From: an uncultured Actinomycetes bacterium
GTDB lineage: Bacteria; Actinomycetota; Acidimicrobiia; Acidimicrobiales; RAAP-2
Direction: 5' to 3'
Assembly (NCBI GenBank): GCA_903924205.1
Contig: CAIYAP010000007.1
Coordinates: forward strand, 62,001 to 126,000
Length of the DNA: 64,000 nt
This document shows, in pieces, positions 53,086-62,179 of this stretch. The stretch's first letter is position 1; each line of letters opens with the position of its first letter. The position numbers and the translations under genes were made by a program. Under the pieces are notes generated by a model. It worked only from the letters and a program-made list of their open reading frames with translations, was not told the origin of the DNA and made no database searches.

Positions 53086-53865
53086 CTACTTAGGCTTTCG
53101 AATGGAGCTCATCGTGGTTAGCAATTCGGGCAGACCTTCTCCTGCTCGCATCAATGCTTCCCCAATCAAGACGCCATCAAAACCATTATCGGCAGCATTT
53201 TGTACATCGCTTGCAGATTTCAATCCCGACTCACAGACGAAAAGTGCGTCCCCACACGCCTCGGAACGCACAGTTGCGGCGCGTTTCGGGTCAATGGTGA
53301 ACGTGTGAAGGTCGCGTTGATTGACACCGATCAACGTGGCTCCCACCGCCTCCACTCGACGCAATTCATTTACGTCGTGTACTTCGAATAGGGACTGGAG
53401 TCCCGCATCGGTCGCTACCTGCGACAGTGTCACCAATTCCTCATCAGACAAGATGGTGGCGATGAGCAACACAATGTTGGCGCCATTCTGCGCGGCATCG
53501 AGAACGTCATTCTCGCTGACGGTGAAGTCTTTCCGCAAAATCGGAACGGCCCCCCCTGCGGTGGCAGCCACCCGACGGAGATCCTCGAGGGATCCACCGA
53601 AATGGGGTTCATCAGTCAACACGCTGATGGCCGCCGCGCCATTGTCGATGTAGCGACGTGCTTGGTCGTCTGGTTGAAGGTCGGCAATCACCCCTGCCGA
53701 CGGGCTCTGACGCTTCACTTCGGCAATCACCGAAATCGTCTCTTTCAGGAAGGCTGCCCTGGTATCCAACGGTATGGCCGCTATGTCGCGCGCCACCCAA
53801 TCACGATCGTCGGCCGCCGCGCGGTCGCGGTGATATTCGGCAATACGGTCAAGGTATGTCGCCAT
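53086..53865 (-). CDS. trpC: Indole-3-glycerol phosphate synthase
   Basis: 'VIAEVKRQSPSAGVI', 'VLTDEPHFGGSLEDLR', 'ILRKDFTV', 'IGVNQRDLHTF'. Confidence 0.97.
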   Translation of the reverse strand: MATYLDRIAEYHRDRAAADDRDWVARDIAAIPLDTRAAFLKETISVIAEVKRQSPSAGVIADLQPDDQARRYIDNGAAAISVLTDEPHFGGSLEDLRRVAATAGGAVPILRKDFTVSENDVLDAAQNGANIVLLIATILSDEELVTLSQVATDAGLQSLFEVHDVNELRRVEAVGATLIGVNQRDLHTFTIDPKRAATVRSEACGDALFVCESGLKSASDVQNAADNGFDGVLIGEALMRAGEGLPELLTTMSSIRKPK

Positions 53866-53880
53866 ATCCTGAGCGTACCG

Positions 53881-54492
53881 TCAGGGAATCGGTGACCACG
53901 CCGGACAGCCACTGAGGTCAACAGAACGTCGTGCAACCACGTACACATCGCCAACAGCAAAAACATTCAAAACTTTGCCATCTCCGTTGCCATGTAGCCA
54001 GTCCTGAATGCCGTCAGCATTTCCCCGTCCGTGACGATGGACGAGGGGGGCCACCACACCTCGCGAATCGGCACGCTCGACCATCTCTTGACCCGGGTAG
54101 CAGCCCCGGTTCAGCACCACCGAGGCATCGAAGAAGCGTCTCTCAAGACCCGAGGCCAGCAGCCCTTCAGCGAGGACTTCGGCCGTCGGCGCACTGACGC
54201 GCAGTATTTGGTCGTCCTCCCACCGTTCATCAACAACTCGTTCATCGCTGGCGGCCACGCGAATGCGAAATCGGCGCAGCCGCTGTTCAACGCTCTCGGC
54301 CAGTGCTACGGGAGCACTGATAATCACGTCATCGCCAAAAGCGTCCAGCCACAGCCACGACACGATGGTGCCTCGGGGATCAAGGAGCAAAGCGAAGCGA
54401 CCCCCTGACAGGGGTACCGGTGCTGAAATCTGCCCCGACAGGTACTCGTGGACATCCGGGCCACTCCAGCGCCAGCGGGCGATATCAAGCAT
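53881..54492 (-). CDS. Folate-binding YgfZ/GcvT-like protein
   Basis: Signature 'NRGCYPGQEMVERADSRG' (KGCYxGQE-like) and N-terminal 'MLDIARWRWSGPDVHEYLSGQISAPVP'; start trimmed to ATG 54492. Confidence 0.83.
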   Translation of the reverse strand: MLDIARWRWSGPDVHEYLSGQISAPVPLSGGRFALLLDPRGTIVSWLWLDAFGDDVIISAPVALAESVEQRLRRFRIRVAASDERVVDERWEDDQILRVSAPTAEVLAEGLLASGLERRFFDASVVLNRGCYPGQEMVERADSRGVVAPLVHRHGRGNADGIQDWLHGNGDGKVLNVFAVGDVYVVARRSVDLSGCPAWSPIP

Positions 54493-55963
54493 GACGCTGC
54501 ACGTTGCGGACGGCTTGAACGACGGCGGCAGCCTTCGTTGCGCACTCGTCATCTTCTCCTTGGGGTGAAGAATCCCACACAACGCCAGCACCTGCGCGGA
54601 CCACGCCTCGGCCCTCAGCGTTAACGACCAAAGTGCGGATGCAAATTGCCGCATCCAAATTTCCTCGAGTGTCGCCATACCCGACGACGCCACCATAGAG
54701 ACCGCGCGATGACGACTCAAGTTCAGTAATGATCTCCATGGCTCGTACTTTCGGCGCGCCACTCAAGGTGCCCGCTGGGAACGTCGCTCGTAAGGCATCG
54801 ACCGACGTCACCTCGTCCCTCAGCTCGCCGCTCACGGAACTCGTCATGTGCATGATGTGCGAATACATCTCGATCGTCATCAGCTCATCGACGACAACAC
54901 TGCCGTAGCGCGACACTCGACCCAAGTCGTTGCGCCCAAGGTCGACGAGCATCACGTGTTCTGCGACTTCCTTGGGGTCCTCGCACAAATCGTGAGCATG
55001 ACGCCGTGACACCTCATCATCTTCCGACCGGGGCCGTGACCCAGCAATGGGGCGTGTGGACACGTGGCGCCCCTTAACGGTCACCAACGCCTCCGGAGAG
55101 GAGCCACACAAGATGACCGCCTCATCGGCGATGAAGTAGAGGTAGGACGACGGATTAGTGACTCGTAGGGCTCGATACACCTCAAAGGGTTTCTCCACCT
55201 GGCCCACGTCGAAGGGCTGAGACAGCACCACCTGGAAAATATCCCCCGCGAGTATGTGGGCGCGCGCGTCTTGCACCATCGCCTGAAACTCCCCCACTGG
55301 CAATGTGCTCACGGGGCGTTCCGAGTCGCGAATCGGCATCGAACTTGCGTGGGCACCGTGGGTATCTTCAAGGCGTGAGACCAGGTGTTCGAGGCGCTCG
55401 ACGGCGTTATCAAAATCGGTGGTGGCGTGCGTCACCACCGTGACGCTCTGGCGCCAATGATCGAATATCGCCAGATCTCCCAGACGGATAATCAGCGCCT
55501 CGGGAACGTCGTCCGCATTCGCTTTACGCGGAGGCAACTCCTCGAGGAAGCGAACACTCTCCCAGCCCAATGCGTACACCGCACCCGAGAGCAGAGGGAT
55601 ATCCGCCGGCATCGGGCCCACAATCGGGGCCGTTAAGAAAGGGTCAAGGGCCGCCTCGAGGGTGGCAAATGGATCGTCATTTATCACGTCGATATTTCCC
55701 CGACGTGAGACCACTGAGTCGCGCCATGTGGCCACGCCGAGGTGGTTGAGGCCAACGAAGGAATAGCGTCCGAAACGTCGTCCTTCATCCACCGACTCGA
55801 GGAGGAATCCTTGACCAAGTCCGACTAGTCGCTGAAAGGCGCCCACCGGGGTGACATCGTCTAGTCGCAGCTCGAATCCCAGTGGCACCACGACCGACTG
55901 AGCGAGCAGATTGTCGACAGTCTCACGGTAACCCTCGAGCCCAGATCGAAGATTGACGCTCAT
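54485..55963 (-). CDS. trpE: Anthranilate synthase component I
   Basis: Chorismate-binding motifs 'RPIAGSRPRSEDDE', 'MLVDLGRNDLGRVSRYGSV', 'PAGTLSGAPKVRAMEIITELE'. Confidence 0.95.
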   Translation of the reverse strand: MSVNLRSGLEGYRETVDNLLAQSVVVPLGFELRLDDVTPVGAFQRLVGLGQGFLLESVDEGRRFGRYSFVGLNHLGVATWRDSVVSRRGNIDVINDDPFATLEAALDPFLTAPIVGPMPADIPLLSGAVYALGWESVRFLEELPPRKANADDVPEALIIRLGDLAIFDHWRQSVTVVTHATTDFDNAVERLEHLVSRLEDTHGAHASSMPIRDSERPVSTLPVGEFQAMVQDARAHILAGDIFQVVLSQPFDVGQVEKPFEVYRALRVTNPSSYLYFIADEAVILCGSSPEALVTVKGRHVSTRPIAGSRPRSEDDEVSRRHAHDLCEDPKEVAEHVMLVDLGRNDLGRVSRYGSVVVDELMTIEMYSHIMHMTSSVSGELRDEVTSVDALRATFPAGTLSGAPKVRAMEIITELESSSRGLYGGVVGYGDTRGNLDAAICIRTLVVNAEGRGVVRAGAGVVWDSSPQGEDDECATKAAAVVQAVRNVQRHA

Positions 55964-56292
55964 AAATACAGCCCCGCTCCAGGCTCGGTCGCCGTTTTCG
56001 CCACGGCGTGCAGGTCTCGCTCGCGAAGAAGAACCAATTCCTCGCCATCAACTTCCACTTCGTACTGATCCTCCGACGAAAACAAAATTCTTTGCCCCGC
56101 ACTGACCGCTCGCACGTGAGGACCCACCGCAATCACCGTTGCCCAGGTCAAGCGCTTCGCAATCTGAGCGGTGGCGGGAATCAAAATTCCCGCTCGGCTG
56201 TGCCGTTCGCCGTCACCACTGTCCATCTTCACCAAGACCCGATCGAACAGAACGGAGAGAGTTGCGGCGACGCCGGGATCAGTAGTGCTCAC
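55960..56292 (-). CDS. Divergent GroES/Cpn10-like protein
   Basis: 110 aa; 'VLFDRVLVKMDSGDGERHSRAGILIPATAQIAKRLTWATVIAVGPHVRAVSAGQRILFSSEDQYEVEVDGEELVLLRERDLHAV' follows the Cpn10 layout; no groEL nearby. Confidence 0.75.
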   Translation of the reverse strand: MSTTDPGVAATLSVLFDRVLVKMDSGDGERHSRAGILIPATAQIAKRLTWATVIAVGPHVRAVSAGQRILFSSEDQYEVEVDGEELVLLRERDLHAVAKTATEPGAGLYL

Positions 56293-56347
56293 GGGGTCAA
56301 GTTACCTGAGTGATTCTCGTCTTGCCGACGTCTGCTAAGACACATGC

Positions 56348-56536
56348 GTGTCCGGCGAGATTTCAACGATTGTGACGACTCTTCGAGAGGTCAAGGAACG
56401 CATCACGGCCGAGGTTGACCAGTCCACCGATACCGGCGGGGACATTTACCGAGAACTTGTCAATGCCGAACGGACCATTGGACGCCTGTTGCGCTCCCTC
56501 GAACGAGTTGAGCGACAGAGCGGGGGGCGTCGATAA
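56348..56536 (+). CDS. Small conserved-looking hypothetical protein (62 aa, helical, charged)
   Basis: Short ORF immediately upstream of and apparently coupled to the GNAT gene; GTG start; no recognised domain. Confidence 0.5.
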   Translation: MSGEISTIVTTLREVKERITAEVDQSTDTGGDIYRELVNAERTIGRLLRSLERVERQSGGRR

Positions 56537-56538
56537 CG

Positions 56539-57363
56539 GTGGCCTGGCGCGAATCAATTGTCCTCACACCCTCCGAACGCAGAGACATCCTCGACCTGTG
56601 CCTCACCTGGGATGATCTTCTCGGTCGAGAGTCCATTGATGAAACTCGTCGTCGCCGGGTTCAGCACAACAGCCCAGGCGGCCACTGGCTCAACGTCGAG
56701 GGAAACCGGGTGATTGGTTATGCAGGCGCTCTCGCCCACCGAGGAACCGAGGTTGAGATGCTCGGTGGCCAATTTGATGCCACCTTGGCCGCCGCGATCC
56801 GACGTGACCGCGCCGTGGTGCGCTGGTGGATCCGAGATTCGAACCCCTATCCCCCGCATTTAAGCGTCGTTCGGCAGCTGGATTTCATGCGTGCCGAACT
56901 CGAGCCCTTTCATTTCGGTACGCCCCCAGGACTGCGTCGCATCGATCTCCCTCGTGATATTGACTCATGGCTTGCGCACAACAACGCCAGTTTCGCGAAC
57001 CATCCCGAACAGGGATCGTGGACCAAGGACGACCTCGAAGCACGGGTGCAAGAGCCCTGGTTCGATCCTTCCGCCTTCCTACTGTGGGAAGACGATCGCA
57101 ATATCGCCGCGTCGTGCTGGATCAAATTTCACGAGTTGGCAGCGGAACGCGTCGGCGAAATATACGTTTTCTCCGTTGACCCCAAGGTGCAAGGCAAGGG
57201 TTGGGGCCGTCGAATGCTGGACGCCGGACTCGCGGCGATCACGGACCGAGGAGTACATCACGCGGTCTTGTACGTTGACGCCGACAATCTGGCGGCAACC
57301 GCCCTCTATGAGTCTGCGGGATTTACCACTCGGCGCCGAGACCTCTTGCTACAAATTCCCTAA
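56539..57363 (+). CDS. Tandem GNAT acetyltransferase, mycothiol synthase (MshD)-like
   Basis: C-terminal GNAT 'GEIYVFSVDPKVQGKGWGRRMLDAGLAAITDRGVHHAVLYVDADNLAATALYESAGF' resembles MshD; second degenerate N-terminal GNAT. Confidence 0.75.
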   Translation: MAWRESIVLTPSERRDILDLCLTWDDLLGRESIDETRRRRVQHNSPGGHWLNVEGNRVIGYAGALAHRGTEVEMLGGQFDATLAAAIRRDRAVVRWWIRDSNPYPPHLSVVRQLDFMRAELEPFHFGTPPGLRRIDLPRDIDSWLAHNNASFANHPEQGSWTKDDLEARVQEPWFDPSAFLLWEDDRNIAASCWIKFHELAAERVGEIYVFSVDPKVQGKGWGRRMLDAGLAAITDRGVHHAVLYVDADNLAATALYESAGFTTRRRDLLLQIP

Positions 57364-57375
57364 CCGAGGATGTGG

Positions 57376-57400
57376 CCACCGCAATAAGTCACTGCGGTGG
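57376..57400. terminator. Small convergent hairpin between the mshD-like and VIT genes
   Basis: ccaccgca-ataagtcac-tgcggtgg: perfect 8-bp stem overlapping the VIT stop region. Confidence 0.45.
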
Positions 57401-58114
57401 ACCGATGAGGTGGCCGACGCCATAAGTCACACCTGCGGCCAGAGTGGTCACCACGAGCTGTCTAACGGCCGTTCGAACAGGCCCGCGTCCCGAGAAGATT
57501 CCCGTTACCGCCCCTACCGCAAGGGACGCGACAGCACCCAGCGAGATAGATAGCCAAATGGACCACGTAGATGGCCAGAACCATGGGAACAAGGGCACCG
57601 ATGCTCCGAGGCTGAATGCGACGAAGGAACTCGATGCGGCGCGCCAACTGGATCCAATGGCACTCGGGTCCATACCCAATTCTTCACGAGCATGCAAACG
57701 AAGTGCTGCTTCGGGATTCGCCATCACTTCACTGGCCATCAATCGAGCAGTGGAGTCACTGATGCCTTGCTTCAAAAACACCTCAATGAGTTCTTGAATC
57801 TCATCTTCGGGAGACTCTGCGAGCGACTTGCGCTCCACTTCGATTTCCTTTTCAAAGAGCTCGCGTTGCGCGGTCATCGAGATGTACTCTCCCGTCGCCA
57901 TCGAGAATCCGCCAGCGACGAGACCGGCGAGTCCGGCGAGGCGAACAGTTGCCGGGTGGGGGTGGGCGCCGGCGAACCCCAGAATCAGAGACAAGTTGGT
58001 GACCAGGCCATCGCTGACGCCGAAAACGGCGGCGCGAATCCAGCCATCCGAGAGATTTCGGTGGTGCTCTTCGTGACCTGCGCTCATAGGTCGAATCTTA
58101 GGGGTGCCACTCAC
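57389..58114 (-). CDS. VIT1/CCC1 family Fe/Mn transporter
   Basis: 'AAVFGVSDGLVTNLSLILGFAGA', 'GLVAGGFSMATGEYISMTAQRELFEKEIEVE', 'MGMDP'-like Glu-rich cytoplasmic segment; alternative start at 58087. Confidence 0.9.
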   Translation of the reverse strand: MSGTPKIRPMSAGHEEHHRNLSDGWIRAAVFGVSDGLVTNLSLILGFAGAHPHPATVRLAGLAGLVAGGFSMATGEYISMTAQRELFEKEIEVERKSLAESPEDEIQELIEVFLKQGISDSTARLMASEVMANPEAALRLHAREELGMDPSAIGSSWRAASSSFVAFSLGASVPLFPWFWPSTWSIWLSISLGAVASLAVGAVTGIFSGRGPVRTAVRQLVVTTLAAGVTYGVGHLIGPPQ

Positions 58115-58146
58115 TCACCATTAGGGTGGTCGACAAAGGAGTCACT

Positions 58147-58602
58147 ATGCCTACTGTCTTTGCTTCCATTGACGAGATGCGCAGTGCCATTGGCCAGCAC
58201 CTTGGATATTCGAACTACATCACCGTCACGCAGGAGCAGGTAAATCTTTTTGCCGATGCCACTGGCGACCACCAATGGATTCACGTGGATCCCGAGCGCG
58301 CCAGGTCCGGACCCTTCGGTGGGCCGATCGCTCACGGTTACCTCACCTTGTCGCTGATCCCCGTGTTGCTGTCTCAGGTTGTTCGAACCGAAGGCGTCAC
58401 CATGGGCGTCAATTATGGCACCAACAAGGTTCGCTTCCCTTCGCCCGTCCCCGTGGGATCAGAAGTTCGAGCCGGAGCGGCACTCGCGTCGGTCGACGAC
58501 GTGGCCGGAGGCGTACAGGTCTGCATGGATGTCACCATCGAGGTGAAGGACTCACCCAAGCCATCTTGCGTTGCCCAGGTCGTCTTTCGCTACTACATCT
58601 AA
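58147..58602 (+). CDS. MaoC family dehydratase
   Basis: 'VNLFADATGDHQWIHVDPERARSGPFGGPIAHGYLTLSLIP' hot-dog hydratase motif. Confidence 0.92.
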   Translation: MPTVFASIDEMRSAIGQHLGYSNYITVTQEQVNLFADATGDHQWIHVDPERARSGPFGGPIAHGYLTLSLIPVLLSQVVRTEGVTMGVNYGTNKVRFPSPVPVGSEVRAGAALASVDDVAGGVQVCMDVTIEVKDSPKPSCVAQVVFRYYI

Positions 58603-58606
58603 AGCG

Positions 58607-59296
58607 ATGACTACTCCCCTTCCCGTCGGCGACGACAAGACCCGTCGCGTCCGTGCGATGTTTGACACCATCGCGCCGCGCTACGAGTTCGTTAACCACA
58701 TCATGACCTTTGGGCTGGACAGGCGCTGGCGTCGCCGTTGCGTTCGCGAGATGTTCTTGCCTCCGCATTCACGAATTCTCGACGTCGCCGCGGGTACGGG
58801 CGACTTTTGTCGGGACCTGATCGCGGCCGGTCATCGCCCAGTTGCCACGGACCTCAGCTTTGGAATGCTCTCGGCGGGTCACGGTGGCTACGAAGCGGTG
58901 CACGCCGACGCATCGGCGCTGCCATTTCGCGACGGCTCATTTGATGGACTGACGTGTGGTTACGCGCTTCGCAATTTCACTGACTTAGCGGGCACCTTCC
59001 ATGAAATGGCTCGCGTCGTGAGGCCAGGAGGAAGATTGTCGATTATCGAGGTGGCCGAACCCTCAGGTGGCATCTGGCGTTGGGGGTTCAATTTGTGGTT
59101 TCGCCGCTGCGTTCCCCTCATCGGTGGACTCCTGTCCGATCGTGCGGCGTACAGCTACCTTCCGAAATCGACCGCTTATCTGCCGAACACCGAGACACTT
59201 CGCTCAATGTTGGTTGCAGCGGGCTTCTCGGGCGTCAACCACCGGATAATTCTGGGTGGCTTATCGCAAGTTTTTTCGGCGACGCGAGCGAGTTAG
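58607..59296 (+). CDS. menG: Demethylmenaquinone methyltransferase (UbiE/MenG)
   Basis: 'MFDTIAPRYEFVNHIMTFGLDRRWRR', 'ILDVAAGTGDFCRDL', 'YALRNFTDLAGTFHEMARVVRPGGRLSIIEVAEP'. Confidence 0.92.
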   Translation: MTTPLPVGDDKTRRVRAMFDTIAPRYEFVNHIMTFGLDRRWRRRCVREMFLPPHSRILDVAAGTGDFCRDLIAAGHRPVATDLSFGMLSAGHGGYEAVHADASALPFRDGSFDGLTCGYALRNFTDLAGTFHEMARVVRPGGRLSIIEVAEPSGGIWRWGFNLWFRRCVPLIGGLLSDRAAYSYLPKSTAYLPNTETLRSMLVAAGFSGVNHRIILGGLSQVFSATRAS

Positions 59297-59302
59297 CCCC
59301 GC

Positions 59303-60373
59303 ATGCCACTGAACGATGACAGCAACGGCATCATCGTTCACGCCGCGCGTCACGGTTGGCTCATCGCATCGCCCTATCGCATTGTGGCGGGCTGGGGAGA
59401 GTCCAGCCCCTCTCCTCAGTATGACGGCCACATTGGTTTTGCCTCACTGAGTTTCGATGGCACCATGACCGTCGTCTACCCCCACACCACGGTCTCTATC
59501 GATGCGAGCGGCGTCCATTACTTCGGCGCCAGCACGCCAGTGCTCGGTATCCACCATGCTCCCCTGCCGTCAATTTCTCTGCTGTCTGATGGCTCAGACT
59601 CCTACCGTGAGCACGTCAACGCCGCGCTCCACCTCGTTAATGAGGGTCAGCTGGAGAAGGTAGTCCTGGCTCGTCCGTTTGATGCCGTCAGTTCATCGCC
59701 AGTGGATGAGGGTTCCGTCGCCCTCGCACTTCGCGCCACCGAGCCATCCGCCACCATTTACGCTTTTCCGACTCCCTCGGGAGAACGATTCATCGGTGCT
59801 AGTCCCGAACTTTTACTTGAGCAACATGGTGCCAGGATTCACATGCAACCCCTCGCGGGGACGGCTCCTCGAGGGCATGAAGATGCCCTTCTCGGCTCGG
59901 TCAAGGACCGGCACGAACACGCCGTCATGATTTCAAACGTGACCGAACGGCTCTCGGAGCGAGGCATCGAGGTCTCGGTGGGCCCTTTAGCTTTCCGCGA
60001 ATTGTCTAGCGTTGTCCACTTCGCGACGGTCGTCACCGGTGAGCTGCCCGTTGACCTGCAAGACCCTCGCGACATCGTCTCCATCGTCCATCCGACCGCC
60101 GCGGTAGCGGGAATACCCTTGGAGGTCGCTCGCAACGCCATTTTGGATCTCGAGACCGACGATCGTGGAATGTATGCGGGAGCCGTGGGCTGGATTGAAG
60201 GACACGACAATGCCCAATGGTGGGTCGCGATACGCGGTCTCACGGTGAAAGGCAACCGTCTTCGCTTCTGGGCGGGTGCGGGCATCGTCACGGGATCAAC
60301 GCCAGAATCAGAACTCGCGGAAACCGAGCTGAAATTTCGAAGCGTGGCGAAAATATTTCCGCTTAGTGCTTAG
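59303..60373 (+). CDS. menF: Isochorismate synthase
   Basis: Chorismate-binding fold: 'FIGASPELLLEQHGARIHMQPLAGTAPRG', 'HPTAAVAGIPLEVARNAI', 'MYAGAVGWIEG'. Confidence 0.88.
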   Translation: MPLNDDSNGIIVHAARHGWLIASPYRIVAGWGESSPSPQYDGHIGFASLSFDGTMTVVYPHTTVSIDASGVHYFGASTPVLGIHHAPLPSISLLSDGSDSYREHVNAALHLVNEGQLEKVVLARPFDAVSSSPVDEGSVALALRATEPSATIYAFPTPSGERFIGASPELLLEQHGARIHMQPLAGTAPRGHEDALLGSVKDRHEHAVMISNVTERLSERGIEVSVGPLAFRELSSVVHFATVVTGELPVDLQDPRDIVSIVHPTAAVAGIPLEVARNAILDLETDDRGMYAGAVGWIEGHDNAQWWVAIRGLTVKGNRLRFWAGAGIVTGSTPESELAETELKFRSVAKIFPLSA

Positions 60374-61085
60374 GCCCTAAGCCCACGAAGCGGCGCAGGC
60401 CCCATTTCGTGACCATCCACAGCGCTTCGGTGACGATGTTGGATGACATCTTGCTCTCACCTTCGGTCCGGTCGATGAAGGTAATCGGGCGTTCAGCAAT
60501 TTTCACGCCTGCTCGACGTGCGCGGTAGGTCATCTCGATCTGGAAACCATATCCATCTGTCGTGACGGTCTGGTAGTTCATTGCCCTCAACGCGTCGGAT
60601 CGATAGACGCGATAACCGGCCGTTGAATCCGATACGCCGAGTTTCAGCATGAATGATGCGTACCAATTACCGCCACGTGACAGCAAAAGCCGTGATGTCG
60701 ACCATGAGGGGATGGCGCCACCCGGCACGTAACGCGAGCCGATCACTAGGCCGAAGTCGTGGGCAGTGTCGATTAACCCCGGCAATGCCGCAGGGTCATG
60801 AGAAAAATCGCAATCGATTTCGACGAGAGCGTCGTAGTCACGTTCTAGCCCCCAGGCGAAACCCGCTCGATAGGCAGAGCCAAGCCCACCCTTGCCGGCA
60901 CGACGAAGAACCAAAATGCCCCCGACTTCCTCCGCCACCTTGTCGGCAACATCGGCCGTGCCATCCGGCGAACCATCATCGACTACCAAAATGTCGCTTG
61001 TCGGGGTGACGTTGCGAAGCGTTCGTAACATCTTTTCGATATTGCCGATTTCGTTATACGTCGGCAGAACAACCAGAACCTTCAC
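60363..61085 (-). CDS. Polyprenol monophosphomannose synthase (Dpm1/Ppm1-like GT2)
   Basis: 'VLVVLPTYNEIGNIEKMLRTL', 'ILVVDDGSPDGTADVADKV', 'EIDCDFSHDPAALPGL', 'ERPITFIDRTEGESKMSSNIVTEALW'. Confidence 0.92.
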   Translation of the reverse strand: MKVLVVLPTYNEIGNIEKMLRTLRNVTPTSDILVVDDGSPDGTADVADKVAEEVGGILVLRRAGKGGLGSAYRAGFAWGLERDYDALVEIDCDFSHDPAALPGLIDTAHDFGLVIGSRYVPGGAIPSWSTSRLLLSRGGNWYASFMLKLGVSDSTAGYRVYRSDALRAMNYQTVTTDGYGFQIEMTYRARRAGVKIAERPITFIDRTEGESKMSSNIVTEALWMVTKWGLRRFVGLGPKH

Positions 61086-61150
61086 GGCATAAGGTTAACC
61101 CGCACGATGACGGGTGCGGATGAGATTCCGTAGAATCCAATAAGAACAGG

Positions 61151-62179
61151 ATGATGATGACCTCTCAGACCCCGAAACGACGCATCATTCCCAAGGAACT
61201 GCGTTTCATACTCAGCGTGGGGCTCGTCTTTTTCATTTTCGAATATTTCGTGGTCCCCCAGCTCACTACGGCGAGCAAGTCCCTACGCGTACTGGTGCAC
61301 ATCAATCCTTTCTTGGCCGGACTGGCGATTTTTCTTGAGATTTTCTCGATTTGGGCGTATGCGGAACTGACCAAGGTTGTCCTCACGCCACACTCCCCGC
61401 GTCGTCGAGACATTCTTCGCGTCAACCTTTCGAGCTTGGCTTTGGGCCACATCCTGCCCGGCGGCACGGCCACAGCGGGCGCATTGAACTATCGGTTGTA
61501 CTCAAATCTGGGCGTTCCGGCTTCGACTAACGGATTTGGTCTGGCCGTTCAGGGGTCAGGTTCTGCCGTCGTCCTCAACGTCATCTTTTGGGTGGCGCTC
61601 GTGGTCTCCATCCCACTACGAGGCTTTAACCCGGCCTACGGCTTCGCGGCACTTGCCGGTGTCTTTCTTCTACTGATCTTTTTTGGCATCGTCATCTTGC
61701 TGACTCGTGGGCAAAAATACGCAGAAACTGTTCTTCGACGCACTCTCGGGCGCATTCCTCGACTCGATCCAGATCGCATTACCACCATGCTCGAATCCGT
61801 CGCCGAACGAATCAACATGCTGCTGCGCACTCGTAAAATCTTGACCGCATCGCTGATCTGGGCCGCGGCCAACTGGTTGCTTGATGCCGCGAGCCTCTGG
61901 ACCTTCCTGTGGGCTTTCGGTTATCCCATCAGCCCTATCGACCTGTTCGTCGCGTACGGACTCGCCAATATCTTGGCCGTACTCCCCTTTACGCCCGGCG
62001 GTCTCGGAGTAGTCGAAGGTGTCCTTATCCCGACCATTGTGGGCTTCGGCGTCCCGCACGCCCCGGCGATCTTGGCGGTCTTGCTCTACCGATTGATCAA
62101 CTTTTGGCTCCCCATTCCGCTGGGCGGGATTTCCTACCTCACTTTGCGGTGGAGCGGCAAGACTCAAGCTAGTGAGTGA
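61151..62179 (+). CDS. UPF0104 / lysylphosphatidylglycerol synthase-TM-like membrane protein
   Basis: About 8 TM helices, 'FTPGGLGVVEGVLIPTIVGFGVPHAPAILAVLLYRLINFWLPIPLGG' typical of the YbhN/LPG_synthase_TM family. Confidence 0.85.
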   Translation: MMMTSQTPKRRIIPKELRFILSVGLVFFIFEYFVVPQLTTASKSLRVLVHINPFLAGLAIFLEIFSIWAYAELTKVVLTPHSPRRRDILRVNLSSLALGHILPGGTATAGALNYRLYSNLGVPASTNGFGLAVQGSGSAVVLNVIFWVALVVSIPLRGFNPAYGFAALAGVFLLLIFFGIVILLTRGQKYAETVLRRTLGRIPRLDPDRITTMLESVAERINMLLRTRKILTASLIWAAANWLLDAASLWTFLWAFGYPISPIDLFVAYGLANILAVLPFTPGGLGVVEGVLIPTIVGFGVPHAPAILAVLLYRLINFWLPIPLGGISYLTLRWSGKTQASE

